This document shows, piece after piece, positions 44,091 to 55,200 of a stretch of 64,000 nucleotides of DNA. The DNA is from Ophioderma brevispina (Eukaryota; Echinodermata; Ophiuroidea; Amphilepidida; Ophiodermatidae). The stretch is taken from NCBI GenBank assembly GCA_023653785.1, contig JAMKCH010051647.1, positions 62,001-126,000 of the forward strand, written 5' to 3'. Position 1 is the stretch's first letter. Each line of letters begins with the position of its first letter. Under the pieces are notes generated by a model. It searched no databases. It had not been told where the DNA came from and saw nothing but the letters and a program-made list of their open reading frames with translations. The position numbers and the translations under genes were made by a program.

Positions 44091-44676
44091 CTGCTGTTGC
44101 GGGTCTATGGGTATCAAATTCAACTGTGTGAGTTAGGCAAAAAAACAACAACAACAACAACAAGGGCAGAAAGAAAAAAAGAAATAGGAAAATTTTCCTA
44201 CAGTAACACAAGCACAAGTGATATCGTTCATTGTTGTGATTATTGGAGTGTAACTTTATCTACATACCAAAAATAGGTCCCGCTACCCGGTGGTAACATT
44301 TTACTGCAGATTATATACTTTTAGAAAAATGGGCGCAACTTAGAACACTTTTTACCCGTATAAAAGGTTCCATCCTTCAAATTTAAAGTCCTAGATAGGG
44401 ATCATATCGTGAATGTGTTCGGTTGTGAAAAACGGTTTTAGAGCCTAACCCTTTTTGGTTCTAAAATAAATTTCATCTTAACTTCCACGCTGGGCATTTC
44501 TGTATAAGTTAGGCCTATAACACAATAAGTCAATGGCGTTTGAGATTCTGAATATGTCCATAAAAATAAATAATTTTGAAATGTTTATAACCCCCTCCCC
44601 CCCTCAAAAAAATTAATGCGTATGTCGACTGTACTCGACCGCATGCAAAGAGTTAAAAAGCTTTCTCTCAGTCCTA

Positions 44677-44918
44677 CACTGCAAAAACCACAGGGTGTTA
44701 AAATTGACACCGCCGGGTGTTCGAGATGACCACAAAATTAAACGCTGTTGGTGATGCTAAATACCACCAAACGTGTTATATTTTAACACCACATAGTGTT
44801 AAAACTAACACAATATGGTTTTAAAATTACACCAAAGGTGTTAAATTTTGACACCCTCTTGGTGTGGTCCTCCTAGAACACCAACGGTGTTAATTTTAAC
44901 ACCCTAGTTTTTGCAGTG
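44677..44918. mobile_element. MITE with CACTGCAAAAAC termini (copy 2)
   Basis: The left end CACTGCAAAAACCACAGGGT then GTTAAAATTGACACC pairs with GGTGTTAATTTTAACACCCT then AGTTTTTGCAGTG. The interior is a chain of GGTGTTAAAATTTAACACC-like words. About 242 bp, non-coding. It shares only its outermost ~12 bp with 12489-12720. Confidence 0.85.
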
Positions 44919-45294
44919 TGCCGAGAACTTTTGAAGGAATTTGAAAGAATACACATCAGAATTGTGTAAATGGTTCTGTAAACCCTTCAGACATGCATGG
45001 TCCATGACATCCTTATTTATTTTTGTTAACATTTATTAGTGGTACGTAAATTTTATAATCAAATCCAAGATCTTTTGACTGAAATGATATGACGGGATAT
45101 AAGGCTCGAAATGACATGCAACTGAATTTGGTGTTTAAATCTGTTTTCCATTTGAGTTGTTTAAGAGATTCTGTATTTTGTTTGAAATGTGTCCCTTAAG
45201 GTCTTCTGCACAACGTTGATGTATATGTCGACCCCCCCCCAAAAAAAAACCCTTTGCCGTCGCGTTGTAATCTTTTTATCAAATTGCGGTCATT

Positions 45295-45710
45295 GGGCTA
45301 TTCCAGAAAAAAATTGCCCCCCATAGAGGGCAACAATTTTTGTTCACAAAATATCTGGAATTCCTGGCTATCCTTCCATGAATCACTTGGAATTCCAGAC
45401 ACTACCTTCCGTAAATTACCAGGAATTCCACGCACTACCTTCCGTAAATTACAGGAATTCCTAGACTACCAATGTAAAAAAAACATGGAATTCCCAGATG
45501 ATTATGGTTAGGGGTATAGAGGGTGTTGAAAATATTGATTTTCGTAAAAACACTGGAATTCCGTCACCCTCTATACCTAAAATGGCTGGAATTCCCACCC
45601 CGTATTGTGGTATTAGACATTAAATTTTGGAATTCCAGCTTTCAAAAGTGACAAAGAGTCTGGAATTCCGGTGCCCTCTATAGAGGGGGGCATTTTTCTG
45701 GGAATAGCCC
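45295..45710. mobile_element. TIR element with GGGCTATTCCAG ends and TGGAATTCC-rich interior
   Basis: The left end GGGCTATTCCAGAAAAAAAT then TGCCCCCCATAGAGGGC pairs with GCCCTCTATAGAGGGGGGCA then TTTTTCTGGGAATAGCCC. The interior contains at least eight (T/C)GGAATTCC words. The right part (45475-45710) is nearly identical to 47376-47632. Confidence 0.85.
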
Positions 45711-45719
45711 ATTGATGGA

Positions 45720-46885
45720 GTATAAATACGACCACAGTGACACGGGGACGTTGGGAAGTGGTAAGGGTAGTGTTGTAAGCATAGTTAGTTCTTAAGACCT
45801 CTTTTGAGGAAATATTTGCTCTCAGAAGCTAAATTTAACCATTGCAAATTCGGATCCAGCCGTGCAAATTTCTTCAAAATTCCACTTCCAAAGTCCCTAT
45901 ATTCTTTCGGAGACAAAAATCAGTTCGCAAGCCCCAAGTTCAGGAATCCCTATACTGAAAAGGTGATTACCCTTTCCCGGGTGAGCTAGGGCACATATGA
46001 TCTGAAATTTGATTTATTATTTTGTATTTTCGTTAGGACCAAATAAACAAATACAAAATTTTATATTTTTCTAATTTAAAATAATTTTATGGTATCCACA
46101 ATAAAAATATCAAGATTACAAACACCCTTTAAACACAATAATGAGCCTAGTGCACAAATGATCTATATTTATTTTAAATACTAAAAAAGACAATTTATGT
46201 ATTTTCGTTGATTGGAAGTGATCGGTTCAAGAATTATGGGGGAATTATATGAAACGTACAAAAGCCATTTACATAAGGGGTCCAGTTGTGTTCGGTTTGG
46301 ATTCTTTACGTGTATGTTTTTGACCTTTTTTGCGAGGGTTTTTTGGTGTGTTTTGTGTATGTTTTAAGGGTGATAATTTAAAAAAGTACAAGCTACGAGA
46401 TACGTTTCGTTTTCAAATTTATGTTTAATAATTCAATTGATTATATAGCTTAGCGTAAAGATTAAATACAATCCACCCTTTGTGCACTCTTATACATTTT
46501 TTCTTACAATGTGTACTAATATTTAAAGCCACCACAGTCGTGTTCACCACAATTTAAATCTCCATTGTGTCTCTCAAATGTGTAGTTTCAGGTAACAAAT
46601 ATACCGTTTTTTTTCTGAAAAACGAGTATTGTAAGATCCTATACGTTTTTTAACTTTTTATGACGTCAAAGTCATTTTTCACAAGAATGTTCTTAGCCGT
46701 CACCAAATAGCAGGTAACTTTATTACAACAATTTCCTCAAAAAATAATTTAACAAAAACAAAACCATTTCAAGAAAAAAAAAACAACTAAAAAATAGGAT
46801 TTATTTCTTTACTGATGAACACGACAGTCAGTGGCTTTAACTAGAAAGTAATAAATGGATTTTGTTCAGCGAAACTTGTGAAGTT
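45720..46885. other. No gene recognised
   Basis: Non-coding. The stretch 46110-46250 (GAGCCTAGTGCACAAATGAT, CGGTTCAAGAATT) resembles 28890-28980, so part of it is dispersed repeat. Confidence 0.5.
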
Positions 46886-46889
46886 CTAA

Positions 46890-47935
46890 CACTTAGTGGA
46901 CAAGGTCTTCCTACTTCGTTGGTGGACAAGGAGATTCCATGGAACCCCGTATGGAAACCACTTTCCCGAAGGATTTTTTTGCACGAAATTTATATCACAT
47001 GCAAATCCATAAGACAATAACAATTATTCAAGCAATACAATTTTGGGGCAAAGCGTTATTTTCAAATTCGAAAAAGGAACACGAATTAAAGGTGCAACGA
47101 GAGATTTTCAGGCACCCAGATATTGTGTTATAATAGTAATTTCATATAGATTAGACAATCAATACATCTCTAACCGTGGATTTGGTAGAGAAATGCTTAA
47201 AAGAGAGAAAAAATGTGATTTTAACTTGCTTATATTTCATATAAAACATAGGCTGAATTTCGTATTTGCTCCTATACGAAATTAGAAATTTCACAATTTC
47301 TGTTACCAAAGAAAACTTTTCTCAGCTAAATACTGTTAGATGGGGTATTTTTGAGGGAAAGCTTTAATCAGGGCAATGTAAAAAAAACATGGAATTCCCA
47401 GAGGATTATGGTTAGGGGTATAGAGGGTGTTGAAAATATTGATTTTTTCCGGAATTTTCCTCTCGAAAAATTAAAACACTGGAATTCCGTCACCCTCTAT
47501 ACCTAAAATGGCTGGAATTCCCACCCCGATTTAGACATTAAATTCTGGAATTCCAGCTTTCAAAAGTGACAAAAAGTCTGGAATTCTGGTGCCCTCTATA
47601 GAGGGGGGGGGGGCATTTTTTTCTGGAATAGATTTATAAAGGGTTAACTGAATTTTATATTATTTATTGTTTAATTACATGAATATATAAATACTTAAAC
47701 AGGAAAATATTCTTGTTTTAATTAATTAATATTTTATTGACACCCCCATTGGTGGACAAGGGGTGGGGGTCCTAGGGACCCGCACTAATTATGATATTTT
47801 TTCATGAAAAGATGCGTATCCTAAAGTTACACACAAAAAATATGAGTCGGTAAAAGCATAAATCGTTAGTCGTAAAACTGGCAAAATGTAGTTTGCGAGT
47901 CCCTAGGAACGCCCCCCCCCCCTTGTCCACGAGTG
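46890..47935. mobile_element. TTAA-family inverted-repeat element, copy 4, with nested element
   Basis: The left end is CTAA (decayed TTAA) then CACTTAGTGGACAAGG. The right end is CCTTGTCCACGAGTG then TTAA (47936-47939). The terminal core GTGGACAAGG is repeated subterminally at 46913 and 47752, the latter with a GGGGGTCCTAGGGACCC palindrome. A 257-bp piece of the GGAATTCC element (47376-47632) is inside. Confidence 0.75.
47376..47632. mobile_element. Second copy of the GGAATTCC element (5' truncated)
   Basis: Matches 45475-45710 almost base for base (ATGGAATTCCCAGA.GATTAT, GGTATAGAGGGTGTTGAAAA, CCCTCTATACCTAAAATGGC). It has an ~18-bp insertion (CCGGAATTTTCCTCTCGA) and ends in TTTTTCTGGAATAG. 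It lacks the left TIR. Confidence 0.85.
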
Positions 47936-47951
47936 TTAAATACCAATTAAC

Positions 47952-48420
47952 AATAGAGGTGGGATATAGAGGATCATATTTGGGTCATAGTTTTTAAAGA
48001 AAAAAAAAAATAAAAAATGCAAAAACCAGGGTGCCCCACCGAAAAATATAAAACGGCCGCCAAATTGGCCAAAAATCATCCTTTTTTACCATAACTTGAT
48101 AATAATAAACTTTTGTGTATCACCTTTATTTTTGTGGCAATACCCATGTTTTGATCTGCAAGGAATCATTCTATGGATGATTTTTTTCCTATAGGGACGA
48201 TTAGGATAGCAGACAAGTTGAAAACAAGGTTTGCGGTTTTCTTTCGTGCTTGTTTGTCCAATAAACCTTCGAAACGTTCTCGGTAGTTGGTCTACAACCG
48301 ATCAAATGCAATTTGAGAGAAATTTGTATTCTAAAAAAATCTCCTCCTGTTACTTTAAAATTGGACTGCGAAGGCGCTTATCAAACGTTTTGAATTTTAA
48401 CCGGTAGGCCATCATCATGC
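47952..48420 (-). repeat. Dispersed repeat, inverted relative to 34840-35095 and 49610-49750
   Basis: The middle and right part are the reverse complement of 34900-35095 (CGATTAGGATAGCAGACAAG, CCTTCGAAACGTTCTCGGTA). The left part (AAAAACCAGGGTGCCCCACC, GGCAATACCCATGTTTTGAT) is the reverse complement of 49610-49750. Together the copies define a longer repeat unit. Confidence 0.75.
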
Positions 48421-49600
48421 ATCGGAATTGTCGATTCATCATTATTTTCTGAAGATTATAGAGCTGTGTAACACTTACCGTTTTCTTGTGGCATCAATTT
48501 GAAATTTGACGAAAACACTCTCATTGGAATATACAGGAGTCAACTAAATTCTTATGTGTGGGTTTCAATGGAGGGGTAGAAGGGCCCAGATTGAATATCC
48601 AATAAGAAATCATGAAAAGCTGTAGCGTCACCTTTAATATCAGAATTAATTTTAGCCTAAAATGCAGTCATTTCTAAACTTGATTAGATTGTTTTCGGTA
48701 TATAATAATTATGCCATCAGACACCCTCTGAACCTCATATTTATTTTGTTAGATTTCTTTAAAACTTATTTTCATTCGTTTCAAGAATAAATGCTAACAT
48801 TTTGCAAAATATGCAAAAAATAAATAAATAGAAAACAAATGAAAACTTATAGCAACAGTATAAACCGCTCGTGTCAAGTCCAAAATTTGGATCAATCAGC
48901 TACCGCTATATAGAAATGTATGAGTGAAACATGTGAAAATCATCGGAAAACGCATGTAAAAAGCCTGCGATTGTTCTACTCTTTTGGACACTGACGAACC
49001 TAGGAAACTACAACTACCAGTGGCCAGCGGACTTAATGAACCAAATTACCTTTAGATATTCATTTACGCAACTCAGGAGAGGAGGAGATAGGTGACGAGG
49101 TTCAACTCGTGGACCTGTGAGCGCTGTATATTCCTATGGGAAATTCGCCATTGCTTGGTAAACTTGTGGATCTTATCTATGCCAGCTGAATATATGATCT
49201 ATAGTTTTACCACGCATTTACAACGGTACTGGGCATACCCAGATGTCTACAGAGATCGTCATTTTGGACCACCAGGTAAAAAAATAATGTAAATAAGGAA
49301 ATATACTGGAAATGCACATTACCGGTCTAAATATGTACAAAGCAGCTATTAATTTACCACGCGTTTTATATCATATCTGCCACAGGTGCAGGAAAATTAC
49401 AGTTTTAAAACAGCAAACACCATGTAAGTAAATTTTTCAACAAGTGCTCATAATAAAACTCTTTTCAACTTTTTAATGTTAAAATCACCATTTTAAATAG
49501 GATGCAATTTTTTTATGGGAAAGCACCCTCAGAGCTCAATTTTAAGCAAAAACTGCATTTTCAAGAAAACGAAAGGCTATGGTGAGATGAAAATTGCATA
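48421..49600. other. No gene recognised
   Basis: AT-rich non-coding sequence without recognised elements. Confidence 0.5.
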
Positions 49601-49604
49601 GCAT

Positions 49605-49750
49605 TATTCGTAATACCCAAAACATAGGTATTGCCACCAAAATTAAGGAAATTGAACAAAATATAATTGAGTCATGGTCAATAATCACATTTTTGACAAT
49701 TTTGTGGCTATTTTGGATTTTTCGATGGAGCACCCTAGTTTTCACACCTT
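49605..49750 (+). repeat. Dispersed repeat fragment related to 47952-48200
   Basis: AAACATAGGTATTGCCACCA AAATTAAGG, and TTTTTCGATGGAGCACCCTA then GTTTT, correspond to the reverse complement of 48010-48155. Confidence 0.65.
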
Positions 49751-50294
49751 TTCATTTTTTTCTTCGAAAGTGGAATCAGGGTGATTAATGTCATCAAATA
49801 AGCCTGTGTTCGAAGTGATCTGAAACATTGACCTTCAATAGCCTACCTCAACAATATATATCAAAAATGCAATGATTTACATAACGGTCTCAACGTGAAA
49901 CAATCTTTACAATCTTTAGAAAAAAAAATCTTCAAAGCTATTTTCAACATAACGTACCGACAAAAATAATCGCATGGAAATGAAACTTGTTCAAATATCA
50001 ATAACGATTTGGAAATTTCAGATGAAGGCGTATGTTGGTATATGATAAGTAGAGGTGACATTTTGGGTGCCATTTTGATAACATTAATGGAATCGTCTGC
50101 CGAAGATTAAAAAAATAACAGGAGATTCAAGAGTGACACTCGTGAAATTTCAATCGCAAAATTAAGCCTTTCTATTCTCCATCTTTTCCACAAACGATAA
50201 AGTAAAAAATCGATGAGAACTGCAGCAAGTTGACCTTCACTCTCTTTAAGTTTGTTTTCGTAAATGTCAATGGGACAAGACAGAATGTGTTGAT

Positions 50295-50436
50295 ACACAC
50301 ACACACACGCACACACACAAACACACACCTACGCACGCACGAACACGCACGAACACACACACACGCGCACGCACGCACACACACACACATCACACACTCA
50401 CACACACACACACACACACCCACACACACACACTCT
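50295..50436. repeat. (CA)n microsatellite with CGCA interruptions
   Basis: About 140 bp of ACACAC with GCACGCACGAAC interruptions. Poly-Thr/His and poly-Cys/Val open frames over it are artefacts. Confidence 0.95.
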
Positions 50437-50674
50437 GCAAAAAGGAGGCAATTTACATGTAATAGTAACCCACGCCATCACCGATCCTCCATGCACCATA
50501 TCTGTCATGTTCCTTAATGTAGATGTCAAGGGACCTCTGCGAAGGCAAGCTGCAGACTCTGACCTGTCCATCATTGAAGTCCAAGCAAAACCCAATTTCA
50601 TCAGTTAATAATCCCTGAACTTCCCTTATACTCTGTCAGGCGACGTTGAGCAAGTTGCAAGTGGGATCCTGAAG

Positions 50675-50827
50675 GGGTGTTTCCACAAGGTGACACCCTT
50701 CTTTCTGACACCCTTGAATTCGGAAACCTTAACGGAATAAACCACACGGTATATGTGGTTTATTCAGTTAAGGTTTCCGAATTCATAAGGGTGTCAGAAA
50801 GAAGGGTGTCACCTTATGGAAACACCC
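50675..50827. repeat. Long near-perfect palindrome (153 bp, ~75-bp arms)
   Basis: GGGTGTTTCCACAAGGTGAC then ACCCTTCTTTCTGACACCC, TTGAATTCGGAAACCTTAAC and GGAATAAACCACA pair with TGTGGTTTATTCAGTTAAGG, TTTCCGAATTCATAAGGGTG and TCAGAAAGAAGGGTGTCACC TTATGGAAACACCC. There is almost no spacer (centre near 50751), so it should extrude as a cruciform. It has no internal coding content and is probably a minimal foldback MITE. Confidence 0.9.
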
Positions 50828-50899
50828 ATCCCGAAGAGCAGGTTATGTCACTTCAGGTTGAGATAGGTTGGCTTCAAGCATGCGACGATTAACTGTTGA

Positions 50900-51700
50900 T
50901 AATACAATTGATAATACAAGTTGATAATACACACGTTCACACTTTTTTGTATTCTCAAGTCTCTCTATCGCGTCCTGGATAATCCAATAAGTCTGCCCTT
51001 TTCAAGCTCTGAACACTGCGGTTTATACCCATTTCATCAAAAGAAACTCAAGAAATAAAAGTTCCGAGTCATTTGAATGATACAGGAATCATCCATGGTG
51101 AGGGTCATGCAGATGATTAAGAAAGTAGACATGCAAATCGACAAATAAGCCTATCAAGATTTAAACGTGCTATAATGAGGGGGGAGATTTCTTTGACCGT
51201 GAGTATAGAACAACCCCATTTTACGATCAATCCATGTTCATACATCCGACTCCGAATCCAAACAATATTTGTCCATGATCATGTGACCCTATACATTTTA
51301 TTCAATTTAGTAAACAGCTGTTTGAAAGTCTCATTTATTGTGACATAACCAGAATTAAACAAAACTATCAACGGCGACACACTTTTGACAACTGATTTGG
51401 AATATTTGTATCACTGGCTTCATCCTGTGTAAATTTTATGAAATTGCATTGCGGGCAAATATGATTTTTCTTTAAAATCTAGTTAACACGTCTCTCTATG
51501 GAGAATGGGCATATAGAGGGCGCTATAACAGGCAAATCACGACCTTTGTAGACCTATATGGCAAGATTCCCGCAATGGATTTTTTCTGATTTTTGCAGAG
51601 GAAATAGCGCTTGCATGTCCCTATTTATATCAGTTGTCAGAATTGTGTCGACACTGCTTCAAATTGCTCTAAAAATAAAAGAGACGATTTGCATGGGGTC
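50900..51700. other. 3' flank of the receptor gene; no further gene
   Basis: Non-coding. On the minus strand an AATAAA (plus-strand TTTATT at 51334-51339) lies about 375 bp past the receptor stop codon and is a candidate polyadenylation signal. Confidence 0.4.
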
Positions 51701-51713
51701 AAACAGCAAGGTG

Positions 51714-52236
51714 TTACTGCCAGTGTTCTTCCAATTCATTTAGAATTTCATCAAATTCCTTCGTACTACCCTCAATAACAAAAATACAAATGTAAAGGGT
51801 ACACACTAGTGTAAATATGCTAAAGATGGACATGAGAACCCTGTCAATAACTACAGAGACCCGCTTCCACTGCATATGCTCTAAACTTTCGGCGTTTTTT
51901 TCTCATCTATGTCAGCCTTCATGTACTGGAGAATAGATACTACTTCCCGCTGCTCATTTACGACAGCCCTCGCGACACTCTCTGGAGCATCTTCTTTTTC
52001 ATTAACTACGGTAACTCCATCATCGATGCCATTTGTTTGTGGGTTGTGAAATACTGGAATGTGATTGTCTTTATCCACAGGCCCAGTTGACAAACAAAAT
52101 ATACGCGGAATAACATCCAAGAAGATACGTTTAACCCATCTAGGAACAGGTTGTGAAATCGAACTCAGGTGCATGACAAGACCAGTAGCGATTACAGATA
52201 CGCATACCATGACAATCATACACAAAAAGTAGGTAC
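51714..52236 (-). CDS. nAChR-like gene: last exon with TM3, cytoplasmic loop, TM4 and stop
   Basis: Acceptor CGTTCTTGCAG precedes 52236. TM3 is followed by PVPRWVKRIFLDVIPRIFCL (the conserved P.W.....L...PR motif), then a ~70-residue loop ending MKADIDEK. An A7 run in coding sense (T7 on plus, 51895-51901) breaks the frame. The next frame gives HMQWKRVSVVIDRVLMSIFS and TM4, ending ELEEHWQ and TAA at 51714. The loop is short compared with many nAChRs. Confidence 0.85.
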
Positions 52237-55200
52237 CTGCAAGAACGAAAAATACATGCTTATGAGGAGTCAAAAGTATTCCCCTTCTTTAAGTACAGAT
52301 ATCACCACATGAAAGGATCAGGAATGATCACTAGCTTATCGGATCAAGGCGTACAGGATCGATCAAATGTAATAATGTGTAAATCGTCTGACAATTTATT
52401 GCGCTTCGACTTGAAATGTAAATGAAAATAATTTGTATCAGCGCATTTACGACTTTGTTGAATGACCTAAAAAGTTGTGAATGTAACCAAGTCGTACCTG
52501 TCCATACATGATCTCGTTCAGTATTTCTTACCAGTATTATCATACAACAAAATTTAAAAACAACCCTGACAGTATATTTGACTTCTCCAACTGCGAATAT
52601 TTAAAGCGGCACTGGCACATTTTCACAAAATATGAAATTTCTTCAATTTGCTCTCAAATGATAGTATAGGCCATTGGAAGAACAGAGATATATTTTACAT
52701 ATAAAAATAACATACCCCAAAACAGAGAGGGACATTGATATGAGGATAAAGACATCCAGGTAATTTGTAGGCCAACTTTTAAGTTTTCCATAACTTTAAT
52801 CAACAAATGTGTATATTACATGAATATTTTTGACTCGTACTCACTGATATTAAAACCACAAAGGTTATAGACCGATCAAACAGTGTGCATAGCGTGGGAA
52901 ACATGCATACGGCATCGTGTTCTTGTGTTAAACGCCATTTTCGTAGTCTTGCTGAATTTAACGTCGCCGGCGACGCTAAATTATAAAATCGTTCTGTTTA
53001 CCCATAAGGAAGCTGATTTGGTCTTAATCATTTCGGGTGAGGGCTTTTGCAAAAAAATATCGATTTTGAAAAATCTTTTTTCAAATGTGCCAGTGTCTCT
53101 TTAAATGAGAAACTACTACTGCTTGATAACATATTACATATGGTAATGTCAGTCAAGATTTTCAGATTAAATGTTAAATGTTAAATAGAATTTGTGACTT
53201 TCTGTGTGACCGCGTACCTCGCTACGGCCAAGTGATACATTTAGGCTAGCTGAGATTAGAGTAATTTCTAAGCAGCTGGGCTGTAATATTTAGATGAAAA
53301 TCAGTATGCTATTTAAAGTTTTCTTTGATCTTAAGTGAGGCAGCTTATTAAATTCTTAGCCTACTGACTAATTGACCATTGAGAACTTGCAGGCTCGCTT
53401 TAGACATGCTAGACGTTCATTTTCATATACTGATATCTTGGAAAATATACATGAGGTATAGTAAAACCAATACAACATGGTAAACTTGGGGAAAGTACGT
53501 AGTGAAAATCACTGACCCTTGGTGTTGGATGACGGAACTACCTCCCGAGACGCAGTCGAGGGAGGTAACCCCATCATCCAAAACCTCGGGACAGTAAATT
53601 TCAAATAATACTTCCCCTCAAACCATACTATTCCACTGAACCAGGCGGGTGACACTGTGTACAAATGCGTATAGACGATTTCGATCGATAGTGATAGCGC
53701 CACCATTTTCGATAAGCTACCTAATTATTTATGCAGAGTGACGTATACCCGGAGATGACGTAGCGTAATAGCGCCACGTACGACTGGCGAACTATAAGCT
53801 ACAGATTTCATGCAGATATGTCTCCATTTTTATTATTATTACTTTATTAACATGGTTAAAAAGCACACACTAAAACCCAGGACAAGGTCTTCATGCAAAA
53901 TTCAAGGTAGAAGCAATAGCATGGACCATTGCAGGGAAAATATTGCACATGACCACAACAATTAATTACATAAAAATACATTAAAAAGTCGTCATAAGAG
54001 CAACATTACATTTTCATACAGCTGATATTGTCCCAAACCAACTCCTTTCTACTGTTCCAGATAGCGTATTAGCCTAGCAAGGCAAGTTTGGAGATGTCCC
54101 TTATGACCTGTTTCTTGAAAGAAGCCGAATTGAATTTAAAAATGGAGCGAATACGAACAAGATTTTCTTTAGTAACTAAACCACGAGAACCCACTTCAAA
54201 ACACACGAGACGAGTATTAATACCCCTCTTGTTCCGGTCAGAAAGAAGACCAGCATACTTGCTTTGCTTGAGATCATGAACTTTGGGAATGTTAGGCTCA
54301 AATGATCCGAGTGTCCTATCCCGATTTATTTAGGATCCCTGACCGAACTGTTGAGTGTAGCATTGCTTATCCGCTGCATATTGCCTTACTCTAGGCATGA
54401 GACCAATTAAGCAACACACTCTCTCAATACAGTGTATGTAGATACACACAGATCCCTTTGTTGACGGGAAAGACATATCACCTGCACTGCGGAAATAGGT
54501 GCTGGCTTGGGCTCCGATTTCTCTAATTCTATTTTTCTTTAGCTCGCTTTGCCATCACGTAAGTCAAGTTATTCCTGCAATCCATGTAATTAGGTCCCAG
54601 CTATGGGTTAATAGTTCGAAGAACCTACTTTGATGACGGATGAAGAGTTCTTGATCTCTCAACGGCTAAAGAGCGGAGGAGGGTCTTGTATCCCAACGGT
54701 CAATAGGACGGTGTCGAACACATCGCCGTAGATAACAGCAATGGTCAATGTGTTCCAAGTCAGAGGCGAGCTACACATACCGTAGAATTCGGCTGCTGAT
54801 ATGTTCGGCCCCAAGCTGCTCAGGACCGATCACCCGTTCAGTTGCCAGACCCGGACTTAAATATGACACCATGACGCGCCAGTGGGCACTCGGCACACCA
54901 ACACGATGGTCCTGATAAGTGTCGTTTGCCTGCCTTCAAACCCTTTGTCATATCAGCTTACAATGTTCGCACTCTATACCAAACAGGGAAAATACAACAC
55001 ATCAACTTTTTATGGGTTGTGCGGATGCTGGAATCGACATCATACTAGGTGACTTCATTGCTAGAGTTGGACTTGCCAGCCATTCATCACATAATTGGAC
55101 GTCACTGCCACCAATGAAAATGGTACAAGACTAGTCAAAATGCATGAGGAAAACAACCTACGTCCCGCACAAACAGTGGCATAACAGGCGGGGGAGGGGG

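Noticed and set aside
50172..50601. Cys/Val-rich and Thr/His-rich frames
   Set aside because: They translate the (CA)n microsatellite.
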